Positions 56,233 to 64,000 of a stretch of DNA of 64,000 bases are shown one piece after another. The DNA lies in the NCBI GenBank assembly GCA_016212925.1, contig JACRDF010000006.1, forward strand, positions 179,897-243,896. Reading direction: 5' to 3'. This stretch comes from Desulfomonile tiedjei (GTDB taxonomy: Bacteria > Desulfobacterota > Desulfomonilia > Desulfomonilales > Desulfomonilaceae). Every line of letters begins with the position of its first letter. Position 1 is the first letter of the stretch. The notes under the pieces were generated by a model. That model had not been told where the DNA came from. It was given only the letters and a program-made list of their open reading frames with translations, and searched no databases. Position numbers and translations under genes: made by a program.

Positions 56233-56268
56233 AAGTCTCCTCCTTAAGATCCCGATCTCAGGAACCTC

Positions 56269-56296
56269 TTATTACTACTAACCTAGCTTTTGTCAA
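56269..56296 (-). promoter_or_regulatory. Sigma-70 promoter of the Gld-like ABC operon
   Basis: Minus strand TTGACA (56296-56291) and TAATAA (56274-56269), 16 bases apart, about 30 bases before the ATPase start at 56232. Confidence 0.6.
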
Positions 56297-56448
56297 GTCA
56301 GTGTCGATATTGTTCCGGTAACCCGGCCAAGCCTGCATCGCACTCCTCATATTGGCAGGGCGAGGTGAGCAACCAATGAGAGCAACCAATCGTTCGCCTC
56401 TGATTCGCCCACGTGATCGAAACGACATGTTTCACAAATCGTGAGGGA

Positions 56449-56477
56449 TTGACCCTGTATTACCATCGTGATATGAC
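56449..56477 (+). promoter_or_regulatory. Probable promoter for the TPR protein
   Basis: TTGACC (56449-56454) and TATGAC (56472-56477), 17 bases apart, about 75 bases before the start at 56555. Confidence 0.45.
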
Positions 56478-56554
56478 TCACACCGTATGCGGAATCTTGG
56501 TTTCGGCTGCATAAGATCAAGCCTGAATAGAATTCATGCCGCGAGGAGATGTCC

Positions 56555-57979
56555 ATGATGCTCAGAAGCGCGAAAAAGGTTCTTCGAGCCTATCTTGTCT
56601 TAGTTGTGACCCTTTTTCTTATACCCGGGCAACCTCTATTCGCTGAAGACTCGTCCGACGCTGTCCAGGCTGAAAACGCATTTTTCCGAGGAAGCCACCT
56701 GCTGTCGCGGGACAGTGTCCAGGAAGCGCTTTCTGCCTTGGAAAAAGCGGTGAAATTGGATCCGCAGAACAGCAAGTATACGAGTGTGCTGGCAGTGGCA
56801 TACAACAACTTTGGCCTCAAACTCAACAGGGAAGGGAAGGTGGCCGAAGGGATCCGCTACATGAGCAAGGCGCTTAAACTCGCGCCCGAAGATAAGGATA
56901 TCCGTGCAAATTTCATTCAGTCCGCGCTGCTGTGCGCAGGTTTGCCCAAAGAAAAGATCAGCCTCAAAGACAAGATGGAATTCGTGCAACAGGTCCTTGA
57001 CATTGACCCCGGTAATGCGGTGGCAAAAAAAGCCATGGCCGCCTTGCTGAACAACGCAGCAGTAGGGCAGGGACGCAGTGCGAACCATACCGAGGAAGTC
57101 TCGAGACTGGAGAAAGCCGCAGCACTTGATGCTGACAATCCCAAGATAAAGAAGAACTTGGCAACGGCTTATTTCAATCTTGCTTTGCAAAAGGGCAAAG
57201 CGGGCGCGTTCGAGGAAGAGATCCAATATCTTCGCAAAGCCCAAAAGCTGTCCGGTAAGGAAGGTGCAATAGTCGAAAACCTGGGCAGGGCCACCTCCAA
57301 CCTGGCGGTCCTAAAAGGCAAAGAGGGGGACGCGTCGGCTCAGATTGCCCTTCTGAAGGAATCCTTGGAGATTTTTCCGAACGATCCGGTAACAAAGAAA
57401 AACCTGGCAGCGGCTTACAATAACTACGCAGTTTCCGAGAGTGCCCAGATTTCGCCTTCGCAACGGATATCGAGCCTGGAGGAAGCCCTTAAGCTCGACC
57501 CGAAGAACCCGGCCACCATCAGGAATATCAGCAACCTGCTGCTGAAAGAAGCGGTGAAGGAGAATAAGGGAGGGTCGGCGGCAAAATCTATCGAGTATCT
57601 CGAAAGGGCGGCAAAAATTGACACAGGCAACAAGGCGGTCCAGTCAAATCTGGCCGCGGCCTACCATAACGAAGCGCTGAAAAAGGGTGAAGCCGGCAAC
57701 CACCAGGAAGAGATCAGCCTTCTTCAAAAAGCGATGAACGCTGCGCCATCCAACGCCGAGATCAAGAACGATCTCGCCATGGCTTACAACGACTATGCAG
57801 TGAGCCTGGGCAAGAAGGGGAATCACGAGCAGGAGGTGCTTAACTTGACAAAAGCCGCCAAGTTGGCGCCGGGCAACAAGGTAATCCAGGACAACTTGGA
57901 AAAGGCCAGCCAAAAGAGTCCTACAAAGGACACCAAGAAAAAGGGAGAAGCTCCCAAGGGTAAGAGCAAAGATAGCTGA
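56555..57979 (+). CDS. Secreted TPR-repeat protein
   Basis: A 474-residue protein. ATG 56555 has GAGGAG about 7 bases upstream. Signal peptide MMLRSAKKVLRAYLVLVVTL...LFA is cut before EDSS. The mature part is built of tetratricopeptide repeats; the ALEKAVKLDPQNSKY and AKLAPGNKVIQDNLEKA units and repeated AAAYNNYAV / AMAYNDYAV patterns show at least eight copies. The tail is a Lys-rich, disordered stretch (KSPTKDTKKKGEAPKGKSKD). TPR proteins of this kind act as periplasmic scaffolds in envelope or transport assemblies; no specific role can be given. Confidence 0.85.
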   Translation: MMLRSAKKVLRAYLVLVVTLFLIPGQPLFAEDSSDAVQAENAFFRGSHLLSRDSVQEALSALEKAVKLDPQNSKYTSVLAVAYNNFGLKLNREGKVAEGIRYMSKALKLAPEDKDIRANFIQSALLCAGLPKEKISLKDKMEFVQQVLDIDPGNAVAKKAMAALLNNAAVGQGRSANHTEEVSRLEKAAALDADNPKIKKNLATAYFNLALQKGKAGAFEEEIQYLRKAQKLSGKEGAIVENLGRATSNLAVLKGKEGDASAQIALLKESLEIFPNDPVTKKNLAAAYNNYAVSESAQISPSQRISSLEEALKLDPKNPATIRNISNLLLKEAVKENKGGSAAKSIEYLERAAKIDTGNKAVQSNLAAAYHNEALKKGEAGNHQEEISLLQKAMNAAPSNAEIKNDLAMAYNDYAVSLGKKGNHEQEVLNLTKAAKLAPGNKVIQDNLEKASQKSPTKDTKKKGEAPKGKSKDS

Positions 57980-58441
57980 GAAGCTCGCCTCATGTCACTA
58001 TTAGTTGTCCATGTGCAGGGCTCATGACTTTACCTTGGCCACCTTACGGGGCAATGTGGTTGACTTAGGTCACCTGCCCCGATGCGATGGCTTTTACCGT
58101 CATGCCGACGAAAGCCGAAATCCAGCGAGATGCACTAACGAGATTGTGGTTGATTGCGCAGGCTTTCCAGATGCGTGGCCCAGCCGCCCCAAAAACTCCC
58201 ACATCTTGATGAAATATAGCTATTGCCAAGATGGTTGTCTGGTAAACATGGGCAACGTACCATCATTTCGACGAAAGCAGGAATCCAGTCCAGCGAAACG
58301 CAGGATTCAAAGCCGCGGTGAGATCCGGACCTCATTTGGGGGCGGCCACGAAACTGATCCTCGTCAGGTCCGTGGCCTCTAACGGGTTGTTCATCGCACG
58401 AACGCGAACGGAAATGACACATTTTAGGTAGTGCTATGAAT
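57980..58441. repeat. Intergenic region with degenerate palindromic repeat copies
   Basis: No gene seen. Degenerate copies of the repeat at 51234 occur near 58097 (CCGTCATGCCGACGAAAGCC) and 58259 (CATTTCGACGAAAGCAGGAA followed by TCCAG). Confidence 0.45.
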
Positions 58442-58477
58442 ATAAGCGTTCTCCCGGGGTTCCCGGGGAACGCTTAT
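58442..58477 (-). terminator. Hairpin after a leftward secreted-protein gene
   Basis: ATAAGCGTT (58442-58450) pairs with AACGCTTAT (58469-58477), extended by CCCGGGG arms. It lies 6 bases after the stop at 58483. T-run is weak on both strands, so it may act as a stabiliser or attenuator instead. Confidence 0.45.
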
Positions 58478-58482
58478 GTTGT

Positions 58483-59142
58483 TTAGAATCTGGCGAAGTC
58501 GAAGACTTCTTTCATGTCGTTTACTATCTTAGTGATGACTTGAGCCGCAGTTGGGCTGTACATTCGATTCGCCTTCTCGATGGCCTTTCTTCGGGGTGCG
58601 GCCAGTTCCCCATAGTATTTCTCGACCTCTTCAGGCCTAGCTTGGTTACAACAGATCTTGCCGGAGATCTCCTTTGACATATTCCACGCCTCGATTTGAT
58701 CGCTCGTGAAACTCGATGTGTAGGCATGGTTAATATATTTGTCCCAAAGTAGTGTTATCGCGACAGCGGAACATACATTAGCGCGAGGTCCGTGCACAGC
58801 GTAGAATGTCTCACCCTCGCCTGATGTTACCTTCTTCAAGGTGAAGCCTTCCTCGTTGGTGCAGCCCATGGTGAGACCCAGTTCCTTCAGTACGCTCTCA
58901 TTAGCCCCACCCATGGACATGCCGACTATGCTTACCGAATGTTCTCTATTTTGACCGTCCTCGATCAGCTGCCGGATCAACCCGAACCTTCCTACCTCTT
59001 CCGCAAGCGGCCCTCCAAGTCCGCGGCTTTTCAGTTGATCCACCACAAGACTATATGAAACCAGAATATGTTCTTCGATGCTTTTTGCATTGGCGTGTAC
59101 AGGGGCCAGCAAAAAGAAAACCATAACCAAAAAATACCTCAT
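58483..59142 (-). CDS. Secreted protein of unknown function
   Basis: A 219-residue exported protein. Signal peptide MRYFLVMVFFLLAPVHANA is cut before KSIEEH; GAGAGG precedes ATG 59142. The mature part is mainly helical (HILVSYSLVVDQLKSRG...), with Cys residues at MGCTNEEGF, NVCSAVAI and KICCNQ, possibly forming disulfides, and an EVEKYYGELAAPRRKAIEKANRMY helix. I do not recognise a family. Single gene. Confidence 0.6.
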   Translation of the reverse strand: MRYFLVMVFFLLAPVHANAKSIEEHILVSYSLVVDQLKSRGLGGPLAEEVGRFGLIRQLIEDGQNREHSVSIVGMSMGGANESVLKELGLTMGCTNEEGFTLKKVTSGEGETFYAVHGPRANVCSAVAITLLWDKYINHAYTSSFTSDQIEAWNMSKEISGKICCNQARPEEVEKYYGELAAPRRKAIEKANRMYSPTAAQVITKIVNDMKEVFDFARF

Positions 59143-59460
59143 CTTACCTCTCTTCTATTGACTAGTTTGTTGGGTGATTTTTTTCTTGTCACCGCATTCG
59201 CCACTGGCGAAATACGAACGGCATGAGCTGAAAAGCGGCTGTTGAAGCCATTTCTAGCTCGTGCTCGTTCGGCACAGAAGCGCAGGACTCTACCAGACTT
59301 TTTGGAAAATGCAAGCCCAACGGAGCACGGCAAAGGGCAGGTCGTCGCGCAAATTTCGCGGCTGTGGCTGCGGCGAGGATCAAACCATTCAAACGGTTTA
59401 TTGACAATTCAGAGAATCAAGACTAAAATAACGCTTTGATATTTACCGTCAATTCTGACT
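59143..59460. other. Intergenic region upstream of the primase-like gene
   Basis: 318 bases between divergent genes. It contains a strong promoter at 59401 listed next. Nothing else recognised. Confidence 0.35.
59401..59429 (+). promoter_or_regulatory. Strong sigma-70 promoter for the primase-like gene
   Basis: TTGACA (59401-59406) and TAAAAT (59424-59429) with the ideal 17-base spacer. The transcript would start near 59436, leaving a leader of only 25-40 bases. Confidence 0.65.
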
Positions 59461-60615
59461 ATGCAAGGTTTTCTCATGGTCGCTCGGTTCACCCGCAAGG
59501 ACTTCTTGGAAGCGATTTTTGCCCAGTATTACAAAGAACACCGGGGGTTTATCCTTGTAAAAAGCGTCAAGCGCGGGGACCCGAAAATGAGCACTCGGTA
59601 CTTTCCGAACATCGATATCCTGGCCAAAGAACACTACGGAGAAGATAGAGACGTATATTTCGGGATTTGTCCGCGTGAAAGGATGAAGGCCGAGAAGGAG
59701 CACGTCCACTACGTAGTCGCTCTGTGGGCTGATCTGGACATAGGCAGTGAAGGGCACGACGGGAAAAAGACCTTCTTTGAAGGTCCACAGCAAGCAGCTC
59801 GAGCGATCCGGAGTTTCCCGCGGGCCCCGTCAATAATAGTGGAATCCGGTCGCGGAGCCCATCTGTACTGGCTGCTAAAGGAAGTCACTGAAGTTTCTGA
59901 CCCTGAGCGCGTCGAGAAGATTCTTCAGAACATCGGCACGCATCTTAACTGCGACACGGACGTGAACCTCGACACCGCCCTGCGCCTCCCTGAAACAGTC
60001 AACACCAAGATTGCCGGCAAGCCGGTGAACTGTGACGTGAAGTTCATCAATCCCAATTTCCGGTACATGCTTCAGGATTTTGAGAATCTCAGCCAACGCA
60101 TTGTGCAGCCCGCGGCAGGACCTTCCGCCGCGGCTGCCGGTCGTCCTGACCCTGCCGCAGCTCCGGTCTTCAGCCCGGATTCCGCAGGGGAAGAAGCACG
60201 CTCGCCGCTCTCGGTCGCCAGTCAGGCCGTGGACGATTCCTTGGTCCTTGACGAAACGATCATAGACGAATTGATTGACGACATATCCATGACGGGCAGC
60301 GTGGTCACCGACATAGTCGCCCCACCGCTGGAGGCGCCGGATTCGGGCGATCGTCCTACCAGCATGGTTTCTTCGCCGAGGATCGCACCGTCGCTCGCGC
60401 CACCAATCGCCCCTCGGGCCTCCAGTGTGAGCAGTGTGTTGGAGCGACTTTCTACGGCCAAGACGGAGGTCGAAATCTTGTTGCTGGGGTCTGCAACAAC
60501 GATCAGCGGCGTTCTGTCCTGGAATGAAAACGGATTGATCGGTGTCGAATCCGGCCAAGATCTTTACACCATTCCTGTTTCCAGTATCGCCTTCATAAAA
60601 AGCAAAGCATCGTAG
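59461..60615 (+). CDS. RepB/AEP-primase-like protein with a C-terminal Hfq/Sm-like domain
   Basis: A 384-residue soluble protein. The N-terminal ~210 residues resemble the archaeo-eukaryotic primase (RepB primase) fold: VVALWADLDIG with the Asp-x-Asp metal pair (91, 93) and VESGRGAHLYWLL with the conserved His134. A roughly 110-residue Ala/Pro/Ser-rich linker follows. The last ~57 residues (VEILLLGSATTISGVLSW, then QDLYTIPVSSIAFI) match the five-strand Sm/Hfq pattern, and could form rings. No helicase or replication origin lies nearby. A start at ATG 59476 is also possible. Both parts are inferred by eye from motifs. Confidence 0.7.
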   Translation: MQGFLMVARFTRKDFLEAIFAQYYKEHRGFILVKSVKRGDPKMSTRYFPNIDILAKEHYGEDRDVYFGICPRERMKAEKEHVHYVVALWADLDIGSEGHDGKKTFFEGPQQAARAIRSFPRAPSIIVESGRGAHLYWLLKEVTEVSDPERVEKILQNIGTHLNCDTDVNLDTALRLPETVNTKIAGKPVNCDVKFINPNFRYMLQDFENLSQRIVQPAAGPSAAAAGRPDPAAAPVFSPDSAGEEARSPLSVASQAVDDSLVLDETIIDELIDDISMTGSVVTDIVAPPLEAPDSGDRPTSMVSSPRIAPSLAPPIAPRASSVSSVLERLSTAKTEVEILLLGSATTISGVLSWNENGLIGVESGQDLYTIPVSSIAFIKSKAS

Positions 60616-60723
60616 TTCTGCGCACCCGGGCTTCCTCCCGCCTCTCGTAACCTGTCCGTTACGCGAGGGAACCCGATACCAATGCGCTATCAAAACGATA
60701 ACATCCAAAGTTGGTCTGTTTGA

Positions 60724-60808
60724 AAAAAATCCCCCCAGCCCCCCTTTAGGAAAGGGGGGTAATGCGCTGACTTTCCCCCCTTTGTAAAGGGGGGAAAGGG
60801 GGGATTTT
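60724..60808. repeat. Nested C6/G6 inverted-repeat element
   Basis: AAAAAAATCCCCCC at the left is matched by GGGGGGATTTT at the right, with inner pairs CCCCCCTTTAGGAAAGGGGGG and CCCCCCTTTGTAAAGGGGGG stacked between. Strings of this kind are dispersed REP-like elements in many bacteria. Confidence 0.75.
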
Positions 60809-60897
60809 CACGTTTGGCGCTGCTTCTCCTCCCACATAAATCACTTCTTTGAACGCGAACTGGTATGAGCCGCCAACCAGCCCCGAAAACCAGGGTG

Positions 60898-60925
60898 ACC
60901 GGCAAGATGCCGGCCCTGCCGTGCT
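60898..60925. repeat. CCGGCAAGATGCCGG palindrome, copy 1
   Basis: GACCGGCAAGATGCCGGCCC is a perfect palindrome core that recurs near 62490 as GGACCGGCATCTTGCCGGTC. Two copies in the same window suggest a dispersed family. Confidence 0.6.
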
Positions 60926-61054
60926 CCCTGCCCAGCACCCTCAATTTGCCCCGCGTAACTGGACACTTACCTTGTCGCCTAAAATTCCGTGGCGAGCGCA
61001 TGCAGGTTCGGTTATCTTGCGGGGGCGAGCGTGCCTTATTGGGGGTGAACAGAT

Positions 61055-61678
61055 ATGCTGAACATTATCTGGCTGGCGCTTTTGGTCGGATCTGTGGCGA
61101 TAGCCGTGGCGACGGGCCAAGTGAGGGAAGTGGTCGTGTCGGTCACCGAAAGCGCGGTTTCGGCGTTCAAATTGGCCTTGGGGCTGACCGGTATAATGGC
61201 CCTCTGGCTGGGGATAATGAAAATCGCGGAGGATAGCGGCCTTGTTGCTGCGTTCACCAGGATGATAGCGCCTTTGATGCGATTCCTTTTCCCTCGAATA
61301 CCGGACGGTCACCCTGCACTGGGTAGTATGGCAATGAACATGGTCGCCAACATGTTCGGGTTGAATAATGCGGCCACTCCCATGGGCATAAAGGCCATGG
61401 AAGACCTTGATACCTTGAATTCACGGAAAGGAACCGCCACCGATGAAATGTGCATGTTCCTCGCGATAAACACTTCGAGCATTCAATTGATTCCCGCGGG
61501 GGCTATCGCACTTCTGGCAGGTGGAGGCTCGGCCGATCCCACGGTCATCGTTTTCCCGGCCCTGATTGCCACCTGTGTCTCTACAGTGGCGGGGGTCACC
61601 GCAGCTCGCCTGTTGTCCCGTATGCGACGCTTTCGCGACAACTCTGAAAAGGGGGGGAAAGATGAACGGCTTGCCTGA
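61055..61678 (+). CDS. spmA: SpmA-like nucleoside-recognition (Gate domain) membrane protein
   Basis: A 207-residue membrane protein of the SpmA family with about five hydrophobic segments. Family blocks: ALGSMAMNMVANMFGLNNAATPMGIKAMEDL and DEMCMFLAINTSSIQLIPAGAIAL. In Bacillus it is required for spore core dehydration, but homologues occur widely in non-spore-formers, so here it is probably an ion or solute transporter half. ATG 61055 follows GGGGGTG. It overlaps spmB by 17 bases. Confidence 0.9.
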   Translation: MLNIIWLALLVGSVAIAVATGQVREVVVSVTESAVSAFKLALGLTGIMALWLGIMKIAEDSGLVAAFTRMIAPLMRFLFPRIPDGHPALGSMAMNMVANMFGLNNAATPMGIKAMEDLDTLNSRKGTATDEMCMFLAINTSSIQLIPAGAIALLAGGGSADPTVIVFPALIATCVSTVAGVTAARLLSRMRRFRDNSEKGGKDERLA

Positions 61679-62204
61679 GTTTTCCGCGGCTGCGTCCAAT
61701 GCTATCTTCCTGGCGTTCCTCGTAGGGATACCGGTCTACGGCTTTTTCAAGGGAGTAAAAGTATACGAATCCTTCGTTGAGGGAGCCAAGGAAGGATTTG
61801 AGGTTGCCGTGCGAATAATTCCCTATCTTGTGGCCATCCTTGTGGTTGTAGGCATGTTCAGGGCCTCGAAAGGGTTGGACCTTCTTGCAGGGCTCTTCCC
61901 TGACATCATGCATTCGTTGGGTCTATCTCCCGAAGTCGTGAGTCTCATACTGACGCGGCCGCTGTCGGGCGGAGCGAGCCTTGGACTATTGGGTGAGATA
62001 ATAGCGAAACACGGAGCTGATTCGTACCAGGCCCGTCTTGCGGGAGTGATAATGGGGAGCACAGAAACCACGCTCTACGTAGTCGCAGTATACTTCGGAG
62101 CTGTCTCCGTCGCCCGTACCCGTTATGCTGTCCATGCAGGCTTGATCGCGGACGCGGCAGGGGTTTGTGCAGCCATTATCATTTGCTTGGCGTTCTTCGC
62201 ATAA
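61662..62204 (+). CDS. spmB: SpmB-like nucleoside-recognition membrane protein
   Basis: A 180-residue partner of SpmA with about five hydrophobic segments. Core blocks: GAKEGFEVAVRIIPYLVAILV, LTRPLSGGASLGLLGEI and MGSTETTLYVVAVYFGAVSV. GGGGGGGAAAG precedes ATG 61662, inside the end of spmA, so the two are coupled. Together they are likely to form one transporter. Confidence 0.92.
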   Translation: MNGLPEFSAAASNAIFLAFLVGIPVYGFFKGVKVYESFVEGAKEGFEVAVRIIPYLVAILVVVGMFRASKGLDLLAGLFPDIMHSLGLSPEVVSLILTRPLSGGASLGLLGEIIAKHGADSYQARLAGVIMGSTETTLYVVAVYFGAVSVARTRYAVHAGLIADAAGVCAAIIICLAFFA

Positions 62205-62284
62205 TGCTGTGAGCGAGAGAGATAGACAGACAGCCGATGATTGACGCGGAGTGTAATCGCAGGAAGGTTGGACCGCAAAAACGG
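62205..62284. other. Short spacer between spmB and tRNA-Ser
   Basis: 80 bases; nothing recognisable. Confidence 0.3.
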
Positions 62285-62377
62285 TGGCGGAGAGAGAGGG
62301 ATTCGAACCCTCGGTAAGGCTCAACACCCTACACTCGCTTAGCAGGCGAGCACCTTCGGCCTCTCGGTCATCTCTCC
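62285..62377 (-). tRNA. tRNA-Ser(GCU)
   Basis: A 93-base class II tRNA on the minus strand. Acceptor GGAGAGA with TCTCTCC, discriminator G and encoded CCA (plus TGG at 62285-62287). The anticodon stem CTCGC/GCGAG holds CTGCTAA, giving anticodon GCT (GCU), which reads AGC/AGU. A long variable arm and the T-arm GAGGGTTCGAATCCCTC are present. Confidence 0.95.
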
Positions 62378-62396
62378 GCTTCAAGCCTACTAGTCT

Positions 62397-62425
62397 AACT
62401 TATTGGCATGTGCTTCTGTTGTCAA
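62397..62425 (-). promoter_or_regulatory. Sigma-70 promoter for tRNA-Ser
   Basis: Minus strand TTGACA (62425-62420) and TAAGTT (62402-62397), 17 bases apart, about 20 bases upstream of the tRNA 5' end. Confidence 0.65.
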
Positions 62426-62704
62426 GACTTTTGGGATTCAGTAACCATCCAGTTACCGCGGCCGAAAGAAGCTCTTGCCAACTCCGAGGATTGGTAGGAC
62501 CGGCATCTTGCCGGTCATTTTAAGCATCTTGCCGGCAAAGCGCTTCCGTCACATGTCCACAGGCCGCTCGCACGACGACCGGCAGAATCCAAGATTAATC
62601 GCAAGAGCAGAGAAATGAGCGGACGACGCACTGAACGCCAATGGCCATAACTCACCCAATAAACCGCGAAAGAAGGCTTGAGACTTTGCTGCACAAGGAA
62701 CAAA
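62426..62704. repeat. Intergenic region with a CCGGCATCTTGCCGG repeat, copy 2
   Basis: No gene seen. The CCGGCATCTTGCCGG palindrome near 62500 and a second CATCTTGCCGGC near 62525 match the copy at 60898. Confidence 0.4.
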
Positions 62705-62733
62705 TTGACAAAGGTTATGCTGCAAATTAGAGT
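62705..62733 (+). promoter_or_regulatory. Probable promoter for the cyclase gene
   Basis: TTGACA (62705-62710) and TAGAGT (62728-62733), 17 bases apart, about 105 bases before ATG 62847. Confidence 0.45.
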
Positions 62734-62846
62734 AAAACTGGACCATCAGGGGGAGGGGACAATCATCATCTATTCCATCATATTGCGTTTCCTCAGAGTC
62801 TAGGGATTCCAGCGTTCCTTCTGTCTCCACAGTCTGGGGGGAGGCC

Positions 62847-64000
62847 ATGAAATGTCCACAGTGCGAAATCGAGCTTCCCAATGGCTCTAAGTTCTGCAAG
62901 GAGTGCGGCAATAAGCTCGAACTCACCTGTCCCGGATGCGGCAAGAGCGTACCCCCCGATAGCAAATTCTGCCTGGAGTGCGGCCGCAGTCTGATTGCTC
63001 CCGGAGCCACCACCCTGCGCAAAGACCTCTCCTTTGACGAAAAGCTTGCCAAGATTCAGAAGTACCTGCCCGGCGGTCTGACTGAGAAGATCCTGTCGCA
63101 AAAGGAGCGGATAGAGGGAGAGCGGCGGCACGTCACCATCATGTTCGTTGATATGAAGGGTTTCACACCGCTCACTGAAAAGCTCGGCCCAGAGGAGACT
63201 TTTTCTCTGATGGATAAGGTCTTCGAACTCATCATCCACAAGGTCCATGAGTACGAAGGCACGGTGAATGAAATGCGGGGTGATGGAGTCTTGGCATTCT
63301 TCGGAGCCCCCATTGCCCTTGAGGATGCTCCCCAGCGGGCAATCCGATCCTCCCTGGCCATCCATAGAGAGCTGACCCGGTTCAACGACAAGCTCAAAAC
63401 TGAGAAGAACATCCCGCCAGTGCTGGTGCGGATCGGTATCAACTCTGGTCCTGTCGTGGTGGGTACTGTCGGAAACGATCTTCGGGTTCAATTCACGGCC
63501 GTCGGGGACACCATCAACATGGCGGCAAGGATGGAGCAACTGGCTGAGCCGGGGACCACGTATGTCACCGAGGATACGTTCAAGCTCGCCGAAGGATACT
63601 TCCGTTTCGAGGCCCTCGGAGAGCGAGAAATCAAAGGTAAAGAAAGTCCTTTGAAGGTCTATCGTGTGATCGCTCCGAGCACTAGAACCACTAGATTTGA
63701 TGTTAGTGCTGAGCGTGGCCTTTCCCGCTTTATCGGACGTGAAAGGGAATTGGAACTCTTACTTGATGCCTTTGAGAGAGCAAAGGCGGGCAGAGGTCAG
63801 GCTGTCTCCATCATGGGCGAGGCCGGAGTCGGAAAGTCCCGGCTTCTGTATGAGTTCAGAAAGGCTGTGGCTAACGAAGACATCTTGTTCCTGGAAGGAA
63901 AGTGTCTCTCTTACGGCCGTGGGGTTGCCTATCACCCTATAATTGACATCCTGAAATCAAACTTTGGCATAGATGACGGCGAAGCGGATGCGAATGTCAC
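62847..64000 (+). CDS. Zinc-ribbon / class III adenylate cyclase / AAA-ATPase protein (3' end outside window)
   Basis: An open frame of 384 codons from ATG 62847 (GGGGGAGG upstream) to the window edge. Two zinc ribbons open it (CPQCEIELPNGSKFCKEC and CPGCGK...FCLECGRSL, residues 3-50). The cyclase domain (about 90-275) has the metal Asp in IMFVDMKGFTPL and MRGDGVLAFFGAP, and the transition-state N/R pair in VGDTINMAARMEQ. An AAA-type ATPase begins near 290 (FIGRERELELLLDAF, Walker A MGEAGVGKSRLL). Such proteins are large signalling ATPases, usually 1,000 residues or more with TPR repeats at the end. It makes cAMP from ATP, probably in response to an unknown signal. Confidence 0.9.
   Translation, partial: MKCPQCEIELPNGSKFCKECGNKLELTCPGCGKSVPPDSKFCLECGRSLIAPGATTLRKDLSFDEKLAKIQKYLPGGLTEKILSQKERIEGERRHVTIMFVDMKGFTPLTEKLGPEETFSLMDKVFELIIHKVHEYEGTVNEMRGDGVLAFFGAPIALEDAPQRAIRSSLAIHRELTRFNDKLKTEKNIPPVLVRIGINSGPVVVGTVGNDLRVQFTAVGDTINMAARMEQLAEPGTTYVTEDTFKLAEGYFRFEALGEREIKGKESPLKVYRVIAPSTRTTRFDVSAERGLSRFIGRERELELLLDAFERAKAGRGQAVSIMGEAGVGKSRLLYEFRKAVANEDILFLEGKCLSYGRGVAYHPIIDILKSNFGIDDGEADANV

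Larger units (their letters stand above)
60616..61054. other. Intergenic region with two kinds of repeat
   Basis: 439 bases before spmA. It contains C/G-run repeats at 60724-60808 and a CCGGCAAGATGCCGG palindrome near 60902, listed separately. A 123-codon frame overlapping spmA (60865-61236) is not protein-like. Confidence 0.35.

Noticed and set aside
60865..61236. 123-codon plus-strand frame before spmA
   Set aside because: It overlaps spmA in another frame, crosses repeat sequence and is not protein-like.

Overview
The window looks like chromosome from an anaerobic deltaproteobacterium (Desulfobacterota), possibly a Desulfomonile- or Syntrophobacter-like lineage. I infer this from gene content: a soluble DisA-type diadenylate cyclase, SpmA/SpmB in a genome without other Gram-positive features, a Liv transporter operon with an embedded acyl-CoA ligase, NikR, and many secreted or TPR proteins. 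No 16S gene or other definitive marker is present. Base composition looks uniform and moderately GC-rich. I saw no phage, integrase, IS element or CRISPR array.

Layout. 1-6.7 kb: an outer-membrane-like protein running off the left edge, a stand-alone mannose-6-phosphate isomerase cupin divergent from manC, a c-di-AMP synthase, a canonical MntA/HepT toxin-antitoxin pair, a fosmidomycin-resistance-type MFS exporter and a small secreted protein. 6.8-15.4 kb: tRNA-Leu(CAA), a LOG-family nucleosidase, an operon reading leftwards (S1-domain protein, DrrA/DrrB-like ABC exporter, repeat protein), and NikR with a DUF2442 protein. 15.6-20.1 kb: an ArsR regulator, an unlisted 28-residue membrane protein, a TlpA-like thioredoxin and a PHP-UvrD fusion helicase. 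20.7-29.5 kb: secreted proteins, HU, a degenerate MltD, an SGNH hydrolase, ChaN, acylphosphatase and LigA. 29.9-33.6 kb: a four-gene surface-sugar cluster.

34-46.4 kb is a metabolic island. A leftward operon encodes a branched-chain-amino-acid-type ABC transporter (livG, AMP-ligase, livH, livM, binding protein, livF, secreted protein). Divergent from it, an operon encodes an enoyl-CoA hydratase, an HMG-CoA-lyase-like enzyme and an acetoacetyl-CoA synthetase. Together these suggest uptake and CoA-dependent breakdown of leucine or another branched or organic acid, although the lyase homologue lacks the usual catalytic cysteine.

46.5-64 kb: a Cys/Pro-rich secreted protein, mnmG followed by an apparently dead beta-lactamase-fold protein fused to DUF302, a four-gene gliding-type ABC operon (GldA/GldF/GldG-like plus DUF4340), a TPR protein, an archaeo-eukaryotic-primase-like protein with an Hfq/Sm-like tail, spmA-spmB, tRNA-Ser(GCU), and a zinc-ribbon/adenylate-cyclase/AAA-ATPase protein running off the right edge. 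Several intergenic regions carry families of dispersed palindromic repeats.

The strongest candidates for new biology are the primase-Sm fusion (59.5 kb), the inactive beta-lactamase-DUF302 fusion (49.5 kb), the inactive MltD (23.6 kb), the cysteine-less HMG-CoA-lyase homologue (43.3 kb) and the PHP-helicase fusion (17.1 kb).
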